A DNA stretch of 64,000 bases from the NCBI GenBank assembly GCA_002478115.1, contig DLMH01000081.1:1-64000 (forward strand), read 5' to 3'. The first letter of the stretch is position 1, and each line of letters begins with the position of its first letter. A model generated the notes under the pieces. The model did not search any database. It was not told the DNA's origin and saw only the letters and a program-made list of their open reading frames with translations. The translations under genes and the position numbers were made by a program. Below are positions 35,844 to 45,469 of this stretch, piece after piece. Source of the DNA: Candidatus Acidiferrum typicum. Lineage in GTDB: Bacteria; Acidobacteriota; Terriglobia; Acidiferrales; UBA7541.

Positions 35844-36635
35844 ATGAGCCACGAAACGACTCCCTTGCTGGACCTGCGAAACGTCACCGTCATGCGCGGG
35901 AACAATGTGGCGCTGGACCGCCTGACCCTGCAAATTGCGGCCGGTGAGCACGTTTGCATCCTGGGCCCGAATGGCTGCGGCAAGTCCACGCTGATCAAGA
36001 CCATCACGCGGGAATGCTATCCCGTGCAAAGGGATGACAGCGCAATGTCCATCCTGGGGCGCAGCGTGTGGAACATTTTTGAATTGCGGCCGCAACTGGG
36101 GATCGTTTCGCCGGACCAACTGGCGGCTTGCACGACAGACGCGACCGGCATGGATGTGGTTCTATCCGGATTTTTCAGCAGCACGCGGATCTTTCCGAAT
36201 CACCATCCGGCGACGGAGCACCGCGAGCGGGCGGAAACCGCGCTGGCGCGGTTGCGCATTGCCCATCTGGCGGAGCGCCCGGTACTGGAAATGTCTTCGG
36301 GCGAAGCGAAACGCACGCTGATCGCGCGGGCTTTGGTGCATGAACCGAGGGCGCTGTTGTTGGATGAACCGGGAAACGCGCTGGACATCGGCGGCCAACT
36401 GGAGTTACGGGCAACGTTGAGCGAATTGGCGAATGCCGGGTTGAGCATCGTCCTTGTGACGCACCACGTGCCGGAGATTATTCCGGAAATCGAGCGCGTG
36501 GTGCTGTTGCAGAAAGGGCGCGTGGTGGCTGATGGACCAAAGGAAAAAGTGCTGACGAGCGAGCAGCTATCGGTGCTCTTCGGCGCACACGTCCAGGTGT
36601 TCCGCGAAGACGGGTACTTTCACGTGCACGCGTGA
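35844..36635 (+). CDS. ABC transporter ATP-binding protein
   Basis: A 263-residue ATPase. Walker A GPNGCGKST, variant signature MSSGEAKRTLIARAL, Walker B ALLLDEPGNALD, switch His in VLVTHHVPEI. The extra segment SGFFSSTRIFPNHHP and overall layout recall ModF/YlmA-type ABC ATPases without a partner permease. None is adjacent. It could act alone or serve a distant permease. It may be controlled by the terminator 55 bases upstream. Substrate unknown. Confidence 0.85.
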   Translation: MSHETTPLLDLRNVTVMRGNNVALDRLTLQIAAGEHVCILGPNGCGKSTLIKTITRECYPVQRDDSAMSILGRSVWNIFELRPQLGIVSPDQLAACTTDATGMDVVLSGFFSSTRIFPNHHPATEHRERAETALARLRIAHLAERPVLEMSSGEAKRTLIARALVHEPRALLLDEPGNALDIGGQLELRATLSELANAGLSIVLVTHHVPEIIPEIERVVLLQKGRVVADGPKEKVLTSEQLSVLFGAHVQVFREDGYFHVHA

Positions 36636-36647
36636 GAAGCTGAGTTG

Positions 36648-37103
36648 TCAGTTCTTCGCGAGGCCGTCGGCGATATCCGCGGCGATGGGCACGCGGAAGG
36701 TTTCGTGCTGATAGGCCTTAAACATCAGCATTATCCAGAGGATAAATGCCACGAGCCCCACGACCGATTCCAAGAGCCCGGCAAGGCCAAAGCCGATGAG
36801 GCCGTGAATCAAGGCAGCCATGAAGGACAGGCCGATCTGGATGACGAACAGACCACCAAAAACGACGATCGATTGGGCTGCATGGAATTTCACGAAGGGG
36901 CGTTTGTCGATGAGAAAAAAGACGATGCCGGTGACAAAGCCAACAGCGTAACACAACAATCCAGCCACGTTTTCGGCGAGGCCCTCCGTCGGATTCGCTG
37001 CCGGGGCAGCGGACGGAGCGACCGCGGACGATTGGTTGGCACCGCACTTGGGGCAAAAAGTGGCAGTTCCGATTTCCTGACCACACGCTTTACAGAAGGC
37101 CAT
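36648..37103 (-). CDS. Zinc-ribbon DUF4870/Tic20-like membrane protein
   Basis: A 151-residue protein: a zinc ribbon at the N-terminus (CKACGQ ... CPKCGA), a short Ala/Pro linker, then three or four TM helices with the DUF4870/Tic20-like pattern (VAGLLCYAVGFVTGIVFFLI, FVKFHAAQSIVVFG, LIWIML-type end). GGAGGG lies about nine bases before the ATG at 37103. The frame is open to 37277, and that longer start would add a hydrophobic leader, but the strong site argues for 37103. Convergent with the ABC ATPase, 12 bases apart. Confidence 0.75.
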   Translation of the reverse strand: MAFCKACGQEIGTATFCPKCGANQSSAVAPSAAPAANPTEGLAENVAGLLCYAVGFVTGIVFFLIDKRPFVKFHAAQSIVVFGGLFVIQIGLSFMAALIHGLIGFGLAGLLESVVGLVAFILWIMLMFKAYQHETFRVPIAADIADGLAKN

Positions 37104-37433
37104 GAGGGGGTCCCTCCAGAGGACCAATTTCGGTTGGAGCGTAACAAAGCGGCTGGCCGCACGCAATGAGATTTCAGAGGCCGAGCCAGCCAGCGAATGC
37201 CCATCCAGTCCCGCGCTGATAGAGCTGATGCTGAGCGCGAGCGCAATCAACAAGACATGAGAGGGAATGAGCGTCACAAGTTTGGGTTACCCCCGAGGGA
37301 CTGGAGATACGAGAGGGCGCGAATCCGATGAGGAAAAATGGAAGGCGGGAAGGTAGATTGCAGAGCAGGCCGAGAGACAGGTCCTGGGTATTTTTTTGCT
37401 GGCCAGCACGTCAGGAGATGAGGTGAACAGTTG
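37104..37433. other. Intergenic region between divergent genes
   Basis: 330 bases between the zinc-ribbon gene and the next plus-strand gene. I see no clear promoter, terminator or repeat. Confidence 0.35.
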
Positions 37434-38543
37434 ATGGGGACACGAAGACATAGACGCGACACGAGTGCGAAGGAAATGCACGAAGGCTTCTTCCAGGAAC
37501 AACTAAAAGGGGAAGAAGCACTCTCCCGGACGACGGCGGAGCAACTGTACGCCGAGACCACAAACTTCATGGAGGAGAAGCCGTGGGAATTTTTGGCGGA
37601 TGAGGAACTGATCCTGGTGGATGACCCGGAGAGCGGAGAGCGCTGCTACTGCTGCGTAATGGGAGCCGCCGGCGAGTGGATCGGAATGCATGTTTATCAA
37701 GGAGAGGAAAGCTACCGGATGTACAGGAAACTGGCCAGCGGTCAGAAGCCTGATCCTTATAGTTTCTACGAGAAGCAGAAGGGCGTAAGTCTGGAAATCG
37801 TAAGGGCAGCGGAATTGGAGGCAGCCGACCGGGTGTTGTTGAAAGCATTGGATCATCCGCTCAAGAAAGGGATGTTGGCGCCGCAATTCCGAGCTGTAAG
37901 GCCCGGCTATCTACCGTGGCATGTGACCGAGGCAGAAGGCAGGCTGCTCCGGTATTGCCTGCGCGCGGTGAACATTTTTTGCGCCACGGTGACAGATGAG
38001 GAGCTCGAACAGTTCTGGCGGCAGAAAGACGTGTTTCCGATGGTTGTTCCGGAGCGCAAGGAGCAGGAATACAAAGTGTGCCTTGTGACCGCGCCTTCCC
38101 CCGGGCCCGCCCCCATCGAAGTGGCCGATCTGGACGAAGAAAGAATTCGGCGGATCGCGGCAGAGTATAAGAAATCGGAAACCATCCTGGAGGCAGAGCA
38201 TTTCTTCGCACCAGGAATCATCGGCCAAAAGAATGAGCGGAAAATGTGCATGCATCCCACGATCATTGCGGATGCGAACAGTGGATTTCTGTATCACACC
38301 GAATTCGGAATGCCGGGAGAATCCCGTGCGGCAAGCGTGAGCCGTGCACTGCTGGCGGCTATGGAGTCTGCGCATTTGGTTCCCGCGGAAGTGCGGGTAA
38401 AGGAAACGGTTTTGGGAACTGGCTTGGCAGGACTGGGAAGCGCGCTAAGGTTTGAAGTCCGAACAGTGAAGAATCTGCCGGCCGTGCAAGAAGCAAAAAG
38501 GTTCCTCATTGAGACAATTTCCAAAGGGGGGCTGAACTTCTGA
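37434..38543 (+). CDS. Uncharacterised 369-residue protein
   Basis: I do not recognise this protein with certainty. It is soluble, acidic in the middle, and has at least two parts: an N-terminal domain (EKPWEFLADEELILVDDPES, CYCCVMGAAGEWIGMHVYQG, YEKQKGVSLEIVRAAELEAA) and a C-terminal domain (MCMHPTIIADANSGFLYHTE, VKETVLGTGLAGLGSALRFE). The conserved look and the GEWIGMHVYQG motif suggest a domain-of-unknown-function family found with SEC-C proteins, but that is a guess. GAGG is ten bases before ATG 37434; TTG 37431 and ATG 37476 are alternatives. Confidence 0.6.
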   Translation: MGTRRHRRDTSAKEMHEGFFQEQLKGEEALSRTTAEQLYAETTNFMEEKPWEFLADEELILVDDPESGERCYCCVMGAAGEWIGMHVYQGEESYRMYRKLASGQKPDPYSFYEKQKGVSLEIVRAAELEAADRVLLKALDHPLKKGMLAPQFRAVRPGYLPWHVTEAEGRLLRYCLRAVNIFCATVTDEELEQFWRQKDVFPMVVPERKEQEYKVCLVTAPSPGPAPIEVADLDEERIRRIAAEYKKSETILEAEHFFAPGIIGQKNERKMCMHPTIIADANSGFLYHTEFGMPGESRAASVSRALLAAMESAHLVPAEVRVKETVLGTGLAGLGSALRFEVRTVKNLPAVQEAKRFLIETISKGGLNF

Positions 38544-38593
38544 ACTTAATGAGCCACTCTTGGATTTCTGGCCCTGCGGAGATACTTGGAAGC

Positions 38594-41149
38594 TCACGGA
38601 TTGGGAGTGGTGGCGAAGGCCAAGGTGATGAGCGTTTTTTGCTCGAGGTCGTGGGCCTTGGCGGAGCCGGTGGCAGGGCTGGCGCTGGCGGAGCGCTTGA
38701 CGGAGCGAACGCGAAGATTCTTCGCCTGCGCAATGCGTTCGAGACGCGGAAGCACATAGAACAGCGCGCCCATATTGGCGGGCTCTTCCTGGACCCAGAC
38801 GATTTCGCGGGCGTTGGGATGCGCGTCGATGGCGGCGGCAATTTCGGTTTTAGGCAGAGGATAGAGCTGATCCAGGAAAAAGACGGCGGTGGTGGTGTCT
38901 TTGCGGCGGCGGCGCTCGGCGCGGAGTTCGTGGCCGACCTTGCCGCTGGCGATGAGGATGCTTTGCGCGTCGCTGACTTCGCGATCAGGGACCAGGGTGA
39001 GGAACCGCGGGCAGGAAAATTCCGCGAGAGTGGAAGAAGCATCGGGATGACGGAGCATGCTCTTGGGTGTGAAGACGACGAGCGGCTTGCGCCACAGCCG
39101 CCGTGCTTGGCGGCGCAGGAGATGAAAATACTGCGCGGCAGTGGAAGGCTGGCAGATGTTCATGTTGCCTTCGGCGGCCAACTGCATGAAACGTTCGATG
39201 CGCGCGCTGGAATGCTCGGGGCCCTGGCCCTCGTAACCGTGGGGAAGGAGAAGCACGAGTCCGGTGGGGAGACCCCATTTGTCTTCGCTGGCGCTGATGA
39301 ACTGGTCGATGATGACCTGCGCGCCGTTCACGAAATCCCCGAACTGCGCTTCCCACAGAACGAGGCCTTCGGGGTAGTCGCGGGAGAAGCCGTATTCAAA
39401 GCCGAGGCAGGCCGCTTCGGAGAGCGAAGAATTGTGAATTTCGCAGAAGGCTTGCGCGGGCGAAAGATGAGCGAGCGGAAGATATTCCTGCTCGGTTTGT
39501 GTGTCGATCAACACGGCGTGGCGCTGGCTGAACGTGCCGCGCTGCGAATCCTGGCCGGTGAGACGGACGGGATTGCCCTCAAGCACAAGGGAGCCGTAGG
39601 CCAGCAACTCGGCAAAACCGAAGTCGATGACACGTTTGCCGTGGCCCATTTCCGCGCGCTGCTCGAGGAGTTTCACGATTTTGGGATGGACGTGAAAGTC
39701 CGTTGGCACGCGCACAAGTCCATCGGTAATTTCCGCAAGGCGCTCGGCGGAGAGGCCGGTATCGACTTCAAAGGCGGGATTGTATTTGCCGTAGTTATAG
39801 GGCGACCAGTATTCGGGCAGCTTGCGAAGCTGGGGAATTTTGGTGAGCTTGCCGGCTTTGCGCTGCTCCTCTGCGAATTCTTTCTTGACAGTCTCGGCGA
39901 TGGGCGCGGCGTTGATGCCGGTGCGTTCCGCGTAGATTTTCCAGAGCGGAAGATGGTTTTTGATGCGCGCATAGAGGAACGGCTGGGTGATGGTGGGATC
40001 GTCCACTTCGCTGTGGCCATGGCGGCGATAGCCGATAAGGTCAATGACGACATCGGAACTGAATTCGGCGCGATATTCGGCGGCGAGGCGGCCGATGCGC
40101 ACGACGGCATCGGGATCTTCAGCATTGACGTGGAAGATGGGGACACTCTGGCGGCGGGCGATGCTGGAGGCGTAGCGCGAAGAGTGCTCCTGCGCGGGGC
40201 GCGTGGTGAAACCGATCAAGTTGTTGACGATGATGTGGACGGTGCCGCCGACGGAATAGGCGGCGAGGTCCGCAAGATTCAGGGTTTCCGCCCAAATACC
40301 CTGCCCAGCGAACGCAGCGTCGCCGTGCATCACGATGGCCCAGACTTTGTTGAGCGTTTCACGGGAGCGATCGATTTGCGCGCCGTTCACGCCATGGCGC
40401 GTCAACTTTGCGCGGGCACGGCCCATGGCGACGGGGTCGACGGCTTCCAGGTGGCTGGGATTTGAGACGAGGTGAATGTTAAGGGACTTTCCGGTGGAAG
40501 TCGTGTAGGCGCCGGTGGCGCCAACGTGATATTTGACGTCGCCAGCGCCAAGCACGCTGCGGGGATCGACATCCTCAAAGCCCGCGACAACCTGGTGCAT
40601 GGGCTTGCAGGCGATGTGGGTCATCACGTTAAGGCGGCCGCGGTGGCTCATGGCCATGATGGAATCGATTCCGCCGGCATCGCCCGCGGTATTGAGGATG
40701 GAATCGAGAAGAGGGATGAGCGAGGTGTTGCCTTCGAGGGAGAAACGCTTGCTGCCGAGATAGCGGCTCTGGAGCATTTGTTCAAAGAGATCCGCGCGAA
40801 CCAGGCGGTCCAGGATGGCGGCCTGGTTGACCTCGAACTCGGGGCCTTCCATGCGCTCGGCAATCCAGCGGCGGCGCTCGGGTTCCGGGATGTGCAGGAA
40901 TTCCACGCCGATGTTCCCGCAATAATAGCGGCGGCCTTCTTCAGCGTATTCGCCGGAGAGGCCTTCAAGATCCGGACACTTTAGCGGGGTGAAGAAGCCG
41001 AGGGGATCGAGCGTGGCTTCGTAAAAACCCCAGCGGCGGAAAAGATAGAAGATGCGTTCGCGTTCGGCGTGGCCGATGCCATTGGGCGCAGGGGATTTCT
41101 TCGCGGATTTCGCGGGCTTTGTGGGAGCGAGAGTCACAGGGTTGGCCAT
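38594..41149 (-). CDS. sucA: 2-oxoglutarate dehydrogenase E1 component
   Basis: An 851-residue thiamine-diphosphate enzyme that decarboxylates 2-oxoglutarate in the TCA cycle. Hallmarks: SHRGRLNVM (about residues 172-180), HVGATGAY, LVSNPSHLEAVDPVAMGRAR, HGDAAFAGQG (catalytic His), YRRHGHSEVDDPTITQP (metal/ThDP site), and RGTFSQRHAV, HPDASSTLAEF and QEEPANMGA in the C-terminal pyrimidine/transketolase part. The N-terminal E2-binding segment is short compared with the about 930-residue E. coli enzyme, but all catalytic regions are present. E2 (sucB) and lpd are not adjacent. Confidence 0.95.
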   Translation of the reverse strand: MANPVTLAPTKPAKSAKKSPAPNGIGHAERERIFYLFRRWGFYEATLDPLGFFTPLKCPDLEGLSGEYAEEGRRYYCGNIGVEFLHIPEPERRRWIAERMEGPEFEVNQAAILDRLVRADLFEQMLQSRYLGSKRFSLEGNTSLIPLLDSILNTAGDAGGIDSIMAMSHRGRLNVMTHIACKPMHQVVAGFEDVDPRSVLGAGDVKYHVGATGAYTTSTGKSLNIHLVSNPSHLEAVDPVAMGRARAKLTRHGVNGAQIDRSRETLNKVWAIVMHGDAAFAGQGIWAETLNLADLAAYSVGGTVHIIVNNLIGFTTRPAQEHSSRYASSIARRQSVPIFHVNAEDPDAVVRIGRLAAEYRAEFSSDVVIDLIGYRRHGHSEVDDPTITQPFLYARIKNHLPLWKIYAERTGINAAPIAETVKKEFAEEQRKAGKLTKIPQLRKLPEYWSPYNYGKYNPAFEVDTGLSAERLAEITDGLVRVPTDFHVHPKIVKLLEQRAEMGHGKRVIDFGFAELLAYGSLVLEGNPVRLTGQDSQRGTFSQRHAVLIDTQTEQEYLPLAHLSPAQAFCEIHNSSLSEAACLGFEYGFSRDYPEGLVLWEAQFGDFVNGAQVIIDQFISASEDKWGLPTGLVLLLPHGYEGQGPEHSSARIERFMQLAAEGNMNICQPSTAAQYFHLLRRQARRLWRKPLVVFTPKSMLRHPDASSTLAEFSCPRFLTLVPDREVSDAQSILIASGKVGHELRAERRRRKDTTTAVFFLDQLYPLPKTEIAAAIDAHPNAREIVWVQEEPANMGALFYVLPRLERIAQAKNLRVRSVKRSASASPATGSAKAHDLEQKTLITLAFATTPNP

Positions 41150-41377
41150 GGTCCATTCTTTGGAGCTTCTATTTTGCCATAAGACGTGTTTTGGGTTCAG
41201 GTGCAGGGCTTGCTCAAGATTGCGGAGCTGCCTTAGCCGATTTCCAAGCTGTCAGGACAAGTGCGGCGATCGACAGAGGCACGATTAGGCTGATGCTGTG
41301 TTTGTAACAGAATCGGGAGCGGCAGGACCGGAGTGTCGACGACAAGACTTCACGGGGAAATCGGATCTTGCCGAGAT

Positions 41378-41399
41378 GGGGTCCAGCGTGCTGGACCCC
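41378..41399. repeat. REP-like hairpin and terminator
   Basis: GGGGTCCAGC (41378-41387) pairs with GCTGGACCCC (41390-41399) around GT, immediately after the stop codon of the acyl-ACP synthetase gene on the minus strand. Flanked by TACA, like the hairpin at 29677-29700. Confidence 0.55.
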
Positions 41400-43942
41400 T
41401 ACAGGGAGCGGACTAGAGATTGGAGTTGGGAGGCGATTTCGGCGGGGGAAATATCGGGCGGGAAGGTGATGGGGGCGCCGATGTGGATGGTGAGTTCTCC
41501 GAAGTGGGCTAGGCGGCGGTGCTGCTGCTTCATTTGCCAGACGCCATCGAGGCGTATGGGGACGATAGGGATGCGGAGATTCTGGGCGAGGAGGCCGATG
41601 CCGGGCTGGAAGGGAACCATATCCGGGGTGTCGCGGTCGTTGACGATGCCTTCGGGGAAGACCAGAAGGCTGTAACCACGGTCTGCAGATTCGCCGGCGA
41701 ACCGAAAGCTTTCGCGGAAACCGGAAAGCTGTGGCAACGGGAAAACATTGAAAAGCGAGACCGCCAGGAAATAGCTGAGCTGCCAGAGCCAGCGTTTGGC
41801 GAAGAACCAGTCGCGGGGCGGATGGCGGTACTCGCGCAGCATTTCGCCGCCCATGGTGGTGGCGAGGCGATGGCGGAAACGAGCGGGAAGCGAAAAGAGG
41901 ATGAGGCCGATATCGGCGCGGCGCGTGGTGTGGTTGGCGACAAAGAGCACCGGGCCTTTGAGATTGGCGAGAAGTTCGCGGCCACGGATGCGCGGGTGGC
42001 CAAGGAGAAGCGTGGCGGGCCAGGTGAGCGCGTAATAGATGAAAAGCCGAAAAAGGCGCACAGGGGCGCGTTGTGTCCAGCGAGGATAGACATAGTCCGA
42101 GCGGCGAGCGGAGGGTTGCGCGATAAGCTTCTGAATATCGGCGAAGGATTGCGCGTTGGCGAATTGCGTTTCGTTGAGTTCGATGTTGTAGCGATGCTCA
42201 AGGGAAGAGAGGAGTTCGACGCGGTCGAGAGAAGACAAGTCTTTGAGCGAGGTAAAGGAAGTAGAGAAGGTGAAGGAGGTGGAGGATTCGGAGGCGGAGG
42301 TTGCTGGCGCACGGAGGAGTTCGGCGGCGCGGGAGGAGATTACGGCGAGACGCGGTTTGCCGGTGGGCGTGCGTGGAAAGTCCAGATCGGGCCAGACGAG
42401 CCACCGGCGGATGCGCTGGTAATCGGCGAGGGAGAAGTTGGCGGCATCGATGGCGGCTCGAACGGCAGCTTCGTCGGAGCTTTGACAGAGCAGTACAGCG
42501 CAGGGCTCGGCGTTGTCGTCAATTTGGAGGGGAATGACGACGGCGTCACGAATTGCGGGTTGGGGGCGGAGAGCGGCCTCGAGATCCTCGGGATAAATAT
42601 TCAGGCCGGCGGGGGTGACGATGACGTTTTTCTTGCGGCCGCGGAAGCGGAGATTGCCTTGGGCGTCGAGTTCGCCCAGATCGCCGGTGCGCAGCCAGCC
42701 ACCGTCTTCCTCGGTACCCTGCCGCAGCGCGCCCTTCTCCCAATAGCCCGAGGAGACATTTTCCCCGCGGACGAGAATCTCTCCATCTTCGGTGAGACGG
42801 AATTCGCGGCCGGGCAGGATTTTGCCGACGGACCCCTGCGCGGCGCGGAATGGATGATTCAGGCTGATCAAGGAGGCGGTTTCGGTCATGCCATAGCCTT
42901 GCACGACGGCGTACCCGATGCGTTTGAAGAATTCCTCGGTTTCGGGAGAAAGCGCCGCGCCGCCGGAGATGAACGCCCAGAACTTCCAACCGAGGCGCCG
43001 GTGGATAAAGCGAAACATCCAAGCACGACGAAGAAATTTGCGCGTAGCGGCTGAGATGAAAATGTGACCAAACCAATGGGCGCGGCCTGGCGGAGCAAAT
43101 TCGTGGAGGAGGCTGCTCCGCAGCGCGTCAAGCATGCGAGGAACGGCGATAAGGGCGGTGGCGTGTTCGCGTTTGATGGTGCGGAGAATTTCCGAGGGTT
43201 GCGGGGAATTTTCGAACACGACCGTGGCGCCGATGAGCGGAGGCACGAAGAGCGCCATGAACTGGCCGAAGACATGGCTCAGCGGAACGACGGAGACAAA
43301 GCGCAGCGGATGAAACCAGCGCTCGTATCTTTGGTACTCGGCGATGCCCTTTTCCAGCGGTTCGAGATTCGCGAGGAAATTGCCGTGAGTCAGCACAACG
43401 CCCCGCGGCTCGCTGGTTGTGCCAGAGGTGAAGAGGATTTGCGCGACATGGCTGCGGGTGATGGGCTCATCGCAGAGAACGGAAATTGCGGTGTGCAGGT
43501 CGGCTATTGCGTTTCCATGACCGGCCGACTCATTCAACTCTCCGGGGGTGCCGGGAAAATCCTCCAGGAAGAGGGTGGGGACGGCGGGAGTAAAGTGAGG
43601 TTTCGAGCGGGAAACGAAGGCGAATTTGATGCCGGCATCGGCGGCAACGTGGGAGGCAAAATCGAGCGTCGAGGAATCATCGAGGGGAACAACGACCACG
43701 CCGCGCAGCAGGCAACCCCAGAAGGCGGCCACCCATTCCGCGGAGTTAGTGCCCCAAAGGAGGACGCGGTCGCCGGTTCGAACGCCACGTTCTTTCAACT
43801 GAAAAGCGCGGAGGACGGCATCCCCGGCGAGCCTTTGGTAAGTCCAGGCTTCGCGGCGATAACCGCGCTGCTGGACAATGGCGACGCCACGAGAGAAACG
43901 TGCGAATTCATCGAAGAGAGAGAGAAGGCTGGAGCGGGGCAT
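41399..43942 (-). CDS. aas: Acyl-ACP synthetase / acyl-carrier domain / PlsC acyltransferase fusion
   Basis: An 847-residue three-domain protein. Residues about 1-545 form an AMP-forming acyl ligase (FTSGTTSEPRGVVLTHGN, VQGYGMTETASLISLNHPF, RTGDLGELD). Residues about 555-610 form a carrier-like domain (SLKDLSSLDRVELLSSLEHR) in which the SSLDRVEL serine could carry phosphopantetheine. Residues about 640-847 form a PlsC-type lysophospholipid acyltransferase. Its usual H-x4-D motif reads NHTTRRAD, an H-x5-D spacing, and FPEG is kept (VFPEGIVND). It should activate fatty acids and pass them to lysophospholipids, as the Aas recycling enzymes do, but with a built-in carrier. The gene symbol reflects similarity only. 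The promoter is divergent from hpnH. Confidence 0.82.
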   Translation of the reverse strand: MPRSSLLSLFDEFARFSRGVAIVQQRGYRREAWTYQRLAGDAVLRAFQLKERGVRTGDRVLLWGTNSAEWVAAFWGCLLRGVVVVPLDDSSTLDFASHVAADAGIKFAFVSRSKPHFTPAVPTLFLEDFPGTPGELNESAGHGNAIADLHTAISVLCDEPITRSHVAQILFTSGTTSEPRGVVLTHGNFLANLEPLEKGIAEYQRYERWFHPLRFVSVVPLSHVFGQFMALFVPPLIGATVVFENSPQPSEILRTIKREHATALIAVPRMLDALRSSLLHEFAPPGRAHWFGHIFISAATRKFLRRAWMFRFIHRRLGWKFWAFISGGAALSPETEEFFKRIGYAVVQGYGMTETASLISLNHPFRAAQGSVGKILPGREFRLTEDGEILVRGENVSSGYWEKGALRQGTEEDGGWLRTGDLGELDAQGNLRFRGRKKNVIVTPAGLNIYPEDLEAALRPQPAIRDAVVIPLQIDDNAEPCAVLLCQSSDEAAVRAAIDAANFSLADYQRIRRWLVWPDLDFPRTPTGKPRLAVISSRAAELLRAPATSASESSTSFTFSTSFTSLKDLSSLDRVELLSSLEHRYNIELNETQFANAQSFADIQKLIAQPSARRSDYVYPRWTQRAPVRLFRLFIYYALTWPATLLLGHPRIRGRELLANLKGPVLFVANHTTRRADIGLILFSLPARFRHRLATTMGGEMLREYRHPPRDWFFAKRWLWQLSYFLAVSLFNVFPLPQLSGFRESFRFAGESADRGYSLLVFPEGIVNDRDTPDMVPFQPGIGLLAQNLRIPIVPIRLDGVWQMKQQHRRLAHFGELTIHIGAPITFPPDISPAEIASQLQSLVRSL

Positions 43943-44341
43943 AGTTCAGACGCACTCCATGGAGTGTGAGTTCATCATACGCCGGATGAGACGTTCAAAC
44001 GGGCTGCGGGAAAACTTCGGAAATAGTCTCTTCAGGGACTCAAGCCCCGGCCTCCTAAAGAGAAAGACTTCTCCGCAGCCTACAGAGTCTATGCCATTCA
44101 GGGGAAGGGGAGCACGCCGGGTGCCACCTAAGCACCTTTCGGTGCATCAAAATAGAGGATTCGGGAGAAGGCCCGTAGAATCTACAGGTGTCCGGGAAGG
44201 GGGCTTCTCGGGTAAAATGATAGATTCGGGGCCGGGGGTTGCACGCAAGCCTGGCGAATTTCGCCTTAGAGGCTCAAGCCCTATCAGTCGGCAGAACGTG
44301 TGGCACGACTCATCTCGTGCGTTGAGAAAACTGGGGAGCGA
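43943..44341. other. Divergent intergenic region between aas-like gene and hpnH
   Basis: 399 bases. A -10-like TAAAAT is at 44213-44218, 124 bases before hpnH, but no matching -35 is visible. Small imperfect hairpins occur (GCACC/GGTGC near 44130). No gene found. Confidence 0.35.
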
Positions 44342-45469
44342 ATGCCTGTACCTATATCCCAAGCATGGACGGTGGCGAGTTACGTCCTGACTCAGAAAGT
44401 AAAGGGACGCAAACAGTATCCGCTGGTGCTGATGCTGGAGCCGCTGTATCGCTGCAATCTGGCGTGTGCAGGCTGCGGCAAGATTCAGTATCCGGCGCAC
44501 GTGCTGAAGCGCGAGCTTTCGCCGGAAGAGTGCTTTAAGGCCGTGGATGAGTGTGGCGCGCCGATGGTGTCCATCCCCGGCGGCGAACCGCTGATGCATT
44601 CGCAGATCGAAAAGATCGTAGAAGGATTGCTGGCGCGGAGGAAGTACATCTACCTGTGCACGAATGCCCTGCTGCTCAAGGAAAAACTGCATCTCTTCAA
44701 GCCCAGCAAATACCTGACGTTTTCGGTGCATCTGGACGGGCAAAAAGAACACCACGATTTTTCGGTGTGCCGCGAAGGCGGGTATGAGCTGGCCGTCGAA
44801 GGCATTAAGGCGGCCCTGGCGCGCGGATTCCGCGTGACCACGAACACAACGCTGTTTGACGGTGCGGATCCGAACAGTGTGCGCGCGTTTTTCGACGAGA
44901 TGATGAAACTGGGTGTGGAAGGCATGATGCTTTCGCCCGGCTATAACTACGATAAGGCCCCGGATCAGAAGCACTTCCTGGGGCGCGCGAGGACGCGGCG
45001 GTTGTTCCGCGCCATGCTCTCGAACCGCAAGCCGGCGTGGCGCTTTAACCAGTCCATGCTGTTCCTGGAATTCCTGATGGGCAAGCGCGATTTCCGCTGC
45101 ACCCCCTGGGGTATGCCGACCTACTCGATCTTTGGATGGCAGAAGCCCTGCTACCTGCTGCAGGACGGGTACGCAGACACGTTTGACGAATTGATGGCGA
45201 CGACCGAATGGGGGAATTACGGCACGGAGTCGGGCAATCCCCAGTGCGCCAACTGTATGGTACACAGCGGGTACGAGGCATCTGGCGTTGATTACACGTT
45301 TAGCTCGCTGAAGGGCCTGCTGGCGACCGCAAGGGCAACTCTGTTTACGAAAAACACGGACGAGGAAGCGCTACTCCTTTTGAACGAGCCGTTGAAACCG
45401 GTGCACGCCCATAATCCACTGGTGCAAATCGAAGGGAATCCTGAAAAACTTGAGGAGACGCGAGCATGA
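44342..45469 (+). CDS. hpnH: Adenosyl-hopene transferase HpnH
   Basis: A 375-residue radical SAM enzyme that joins the 5'-deoxyadenosyl group to diploptene/hopene, the first step to C35 bacteriohopanepolyols. The iron-sulfur cluster motif is CNLACAGC (Cys38, Cys42, Cys45) and the GGEP-like SIPGGEPLMH motif follows. HpnH-typical segments: LTFSVHLDGQKEHHDFSVCR, LSPGYNYDKAPDQKHFLGR and NCMVHSGYEASGVDY. ATG 44342 follows GGGAGCGA; an upstream frame to 44300 has no site. It overlaps the next gene by four bases. No other hopanoid gene is in this window. Confidence 0.95.
   Translation: MPVPISQAWTVASYVLTQKVKGRKQYPLVLMLEPLYRCNLACAGCGKIQYPAHVLKRELSPEECFKAVDECGAPMVSIPGGEPLMHSQIEKIVEGLLARRKYIYLCTNALLLKEKLHLFKPSKYLTFSVHLDGQKEHHDFSVCREGGYELAVEGIKAALARGFRVTTNTTLFDGADPNSVRAFFDEMMKLGVEGMMLSPGYNYDKAPDQKHFLGRARTRRLFRAMLSNRKPAWRFNQSMLFLEFLMGKRDFRCTPWGMPTYSIFGWQKPCYLLQDGYADTFDELMATTEWGNYGTESGNPQCANCMVHSGYEASGVDYTFSSLKGLLATARATLFTKNTDEEALLLLNEPLKPVHAHNPLVQIEGNPEKLEETRA

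Noticed and set aside
38549..40465. 638-codon plus-strand frame
   Set aside because: It is a mirror of the sucA coding region, caused by GC-rich codon bias; sucA has all family motifs.
41519..43054. 511-codon plus-strand frame
   Set aside because: Antisense shadow of the acyl-ACP synthetase fusion gene, with Gly-rich, non-family sequence.
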